From Actinomadura rupiterrae (GTDB lineage Bacteria > Actinomycetota > Actinomycetes > Streptosporangiales > Streptosporangiaceae): 64,000 nt of DNA. The stretch lies in contig NZ_JAMZEA010000007.1 in NCBI RefSeq assembly GCF_024172125.1, positions 62,001 to 126,000 of the forward strand, given 5' to 3'. The notes beneath the pieces are model-generated. The model was not told the DNA's origin. It did no database searches and saw only the letters and a program-made list of their open reading frames with translations. Made by a program: the position numbers and the translations under genes. Each line of letters opens with the position of its first letter. Within the stretch, counting starts at the first letter, position 1. Below, piece after piece: positions 63,090-64,000 of the stretch.

Positions 63090-64000
63090 ATGTCCGACGC
63101 CGAAGCCGACCGCTTCGCCACCGGCAGCCACGACCTGCCCGTCTCCGACGCGCTGGCCGAGTACTTCTCCCATTCGTGGGCCGATACCTCGCTCGCGCCC
63201 GCGCCCCTCGACTCCGTGCCCTATGCCGCGAAGCGGCGCGCCGCGCTTTCGGAACGTTTTCCGGGTGAGCGCCTCGTCATCCCGGCCGGTGGGCTGAAAG
63301 TCCGCAGCAACGACAGCGACTACCCGTTCCGGCCGCATTCGGCGTTCGTCCATCTGACGGGTGAGACCGGTGTAGGCGCGGTCCCCGATTCGGTGCTCGT
63401 CCTAGAGCCAACGGCGAACGGCCATGAGGCGACGCTCTTCACGCACCCGCGTTCGCCCCGCGACACCGGAGAGTTCTACCGGGACCGCCGCCACGGCGAA
63501 TTCTGGGTAGGCCGACGCCGCACCCTTGAGGAACTGCAGCGAACGCTTCAGATCGAGGCCGCCCCCAAGGAGAAGCTGGCCGACGCTTTGCGCGGGCGCG
63601 AGGTGCCGACGCGCGTGATGCGTGGCGTGGACGCGGAAGTCGACGATTTGGCTCCCGCGCACTCTGACGCTTTGGCCGACCAAGAACTCGCCTCTTTCGT
63701 CTCCGAACTCCGACTCGTCAAGGACGACTGGGAGGTCGCACAGCTCGCCGCGGCCGTCGACTACACGACCCTCGGATTCCGGGACGTCGTGACTGCGCTG
63801 CCCAAGGCACTCGCGCACAGGCGTGGCGAACGCTGGGTCGAGGGCCAGTTCAACATGCGCGCGCGCCTTGAGGGCAATGGCGTGGGCTACGAGACGATCG
63901 CTGCGGCCGGCTCGCACGCGTGCGTGTTGCACTGGATCCGCAACGACGGCCCGCTGCGTCCCGGTGAACTGCTTCTCCTGGACGCGGGCGTCGAGACCGA
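63090..64000 (+). CDS. pepP: Aminopeptidase P family metallopeptidase (partial, 3' end outside window)
   Basis: Starts at ATG 63090 (AAGGGA 7 bases upstream) and is open to the window edge (303 codons). The N-terminal AMP_N domain shows FPGERLVIPAGGLKVRSNDS, FRPHSAFVHLTGETG and FTHPRSPRDTGEFYRDRRHG. The M24 domain then begins (SELRLVKDDWEVAQLAAAVD, VGYETIAAAGSHACVLHW) and its first metal-binding Asp is in ELLLLDAGVET at the edge. Removes N-terminal residues preceding proline. Third codon positions contain more T and A than in neighbouring genes. Confidence 0.9.
   Translation, partial: MSDAEADRFATGSHDLPVSDALAEYFSHSWADTSLAPAPLDSVPYAAKRRAALSERFPGERLVIPAGGLKVRSNDSDYPFRPHSAFVHLTGETGVGAVPDSVLVLEPTANGHEATLFTHPRSPRDTGEFYRDRRHGEFWVGRRRTLEELQRTLQIEAAPKEKLADALRGREVPTRVMRGVDAEVDDLAPAHSDALADQELASFVSELRLVKDDWEVAQLAAAVDYTTLGFRDVVTALPKALAHRRGERWVEGQFNMRARLEGNGVGYETIAAAGSHACVLHWIRNDGPLRPGELLLLDAGVET

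Overview
The window is chromosomal DNA of a very GC-rich actinomycete. GTG starts are frequent, GC3 is high, 4-base start/stop overlaps are common and exported lipoproteins are numerous. The gene order GNAT / ispG / rip1 / dxr matches the conserved mycobacterial-streptomycete order, and the overall content fits a Thermomonosporaceae-like organism such as Actinomadura. That lineage is an inference from content; no marker RNA gene is present to test it.

Layout. (1) 1-13100, minus strand: the conserved block dxr > rip1 > ispG > (GNAT) is interrupted by five consecutive secreted tripeptidyl-aminopeptidase-like alpha/beta hydrolases. Several of these have their own strong terminator. (2) 13.3-20.5 kb: a secreted trypsin-like protease, a decayed sensor kinase, a small CxxC protein, an orphan polyamine-type binding lipoprotein, a small hypothetical and a membrane glycosyltransferase. 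(3) 20.5-28.2 kb: an amine/beta-amino acid catabolic block. It holds a class III aminotransferase and mmsA with a divergent PucR regulator, a Tat-exported spermidine-dehydrogenase-like flavoprotein and a TrmB regulator. (4) 28.5-31.2 kb: an atypical SDR, a PlsC-type acyltransferase and a WYL protein with a probable leaderless promoter, plus intergenic tandem repeats.

(5) 31.2-41 kb is the most interesting locus. Seven tightly coupled genes encode a coiled-coil protein, a PknG kinase, a PP2C phosphatase, a VWA protein, an FHA protein, a four-helix membrane protein like GlnX and a solute-binding lipoprotein like GlnH. This looks like the GlnH-GlnX-PknG amino-acid sensing relay of mycobacteria, expanded with its own phosphatase, its own phosphopeptide reader and a possible phospho-acceptor. 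A separately started membrane-anchored coiled-coil gene follows. (6) 42.3-44.6 kb: hypothetical, PH-domain membrane protein, PrmC-like methyltransferase.

(7) 44.7-52.9 kb: polyamine uptake and breakdown, with potA-potD-potB-potC, a gamma-glutamylputrescine-oxidase-like flavoprotein, gamma-aminobutyraldehyde dehydrogenase and an Lrp/AsnC regulator. Together with region 3 this could carry polyamines through aminobutyraldehyde and beyond. (8) 53-60.4 kb: an island of repeat expansion. It contains a direct repeat, an ABC ATPase carrying a ~200-residue Pro/Ser/Thr insert, a gene-free 2-kb stretch with five diverged ~190-bp repeats, and a DUF1963 protein split by ~16 copies of a 14-residue repeat. 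(9) 60.4-64 kb: DivIVA-motif protein, rlmN, an FCD-type GntR regulator with a clear palindromic operator, and the start of an aminopeptidase P gene cut by the window end. No rRNA, tRNA, CRISPR array, prophage or insertion sequence was recognised.
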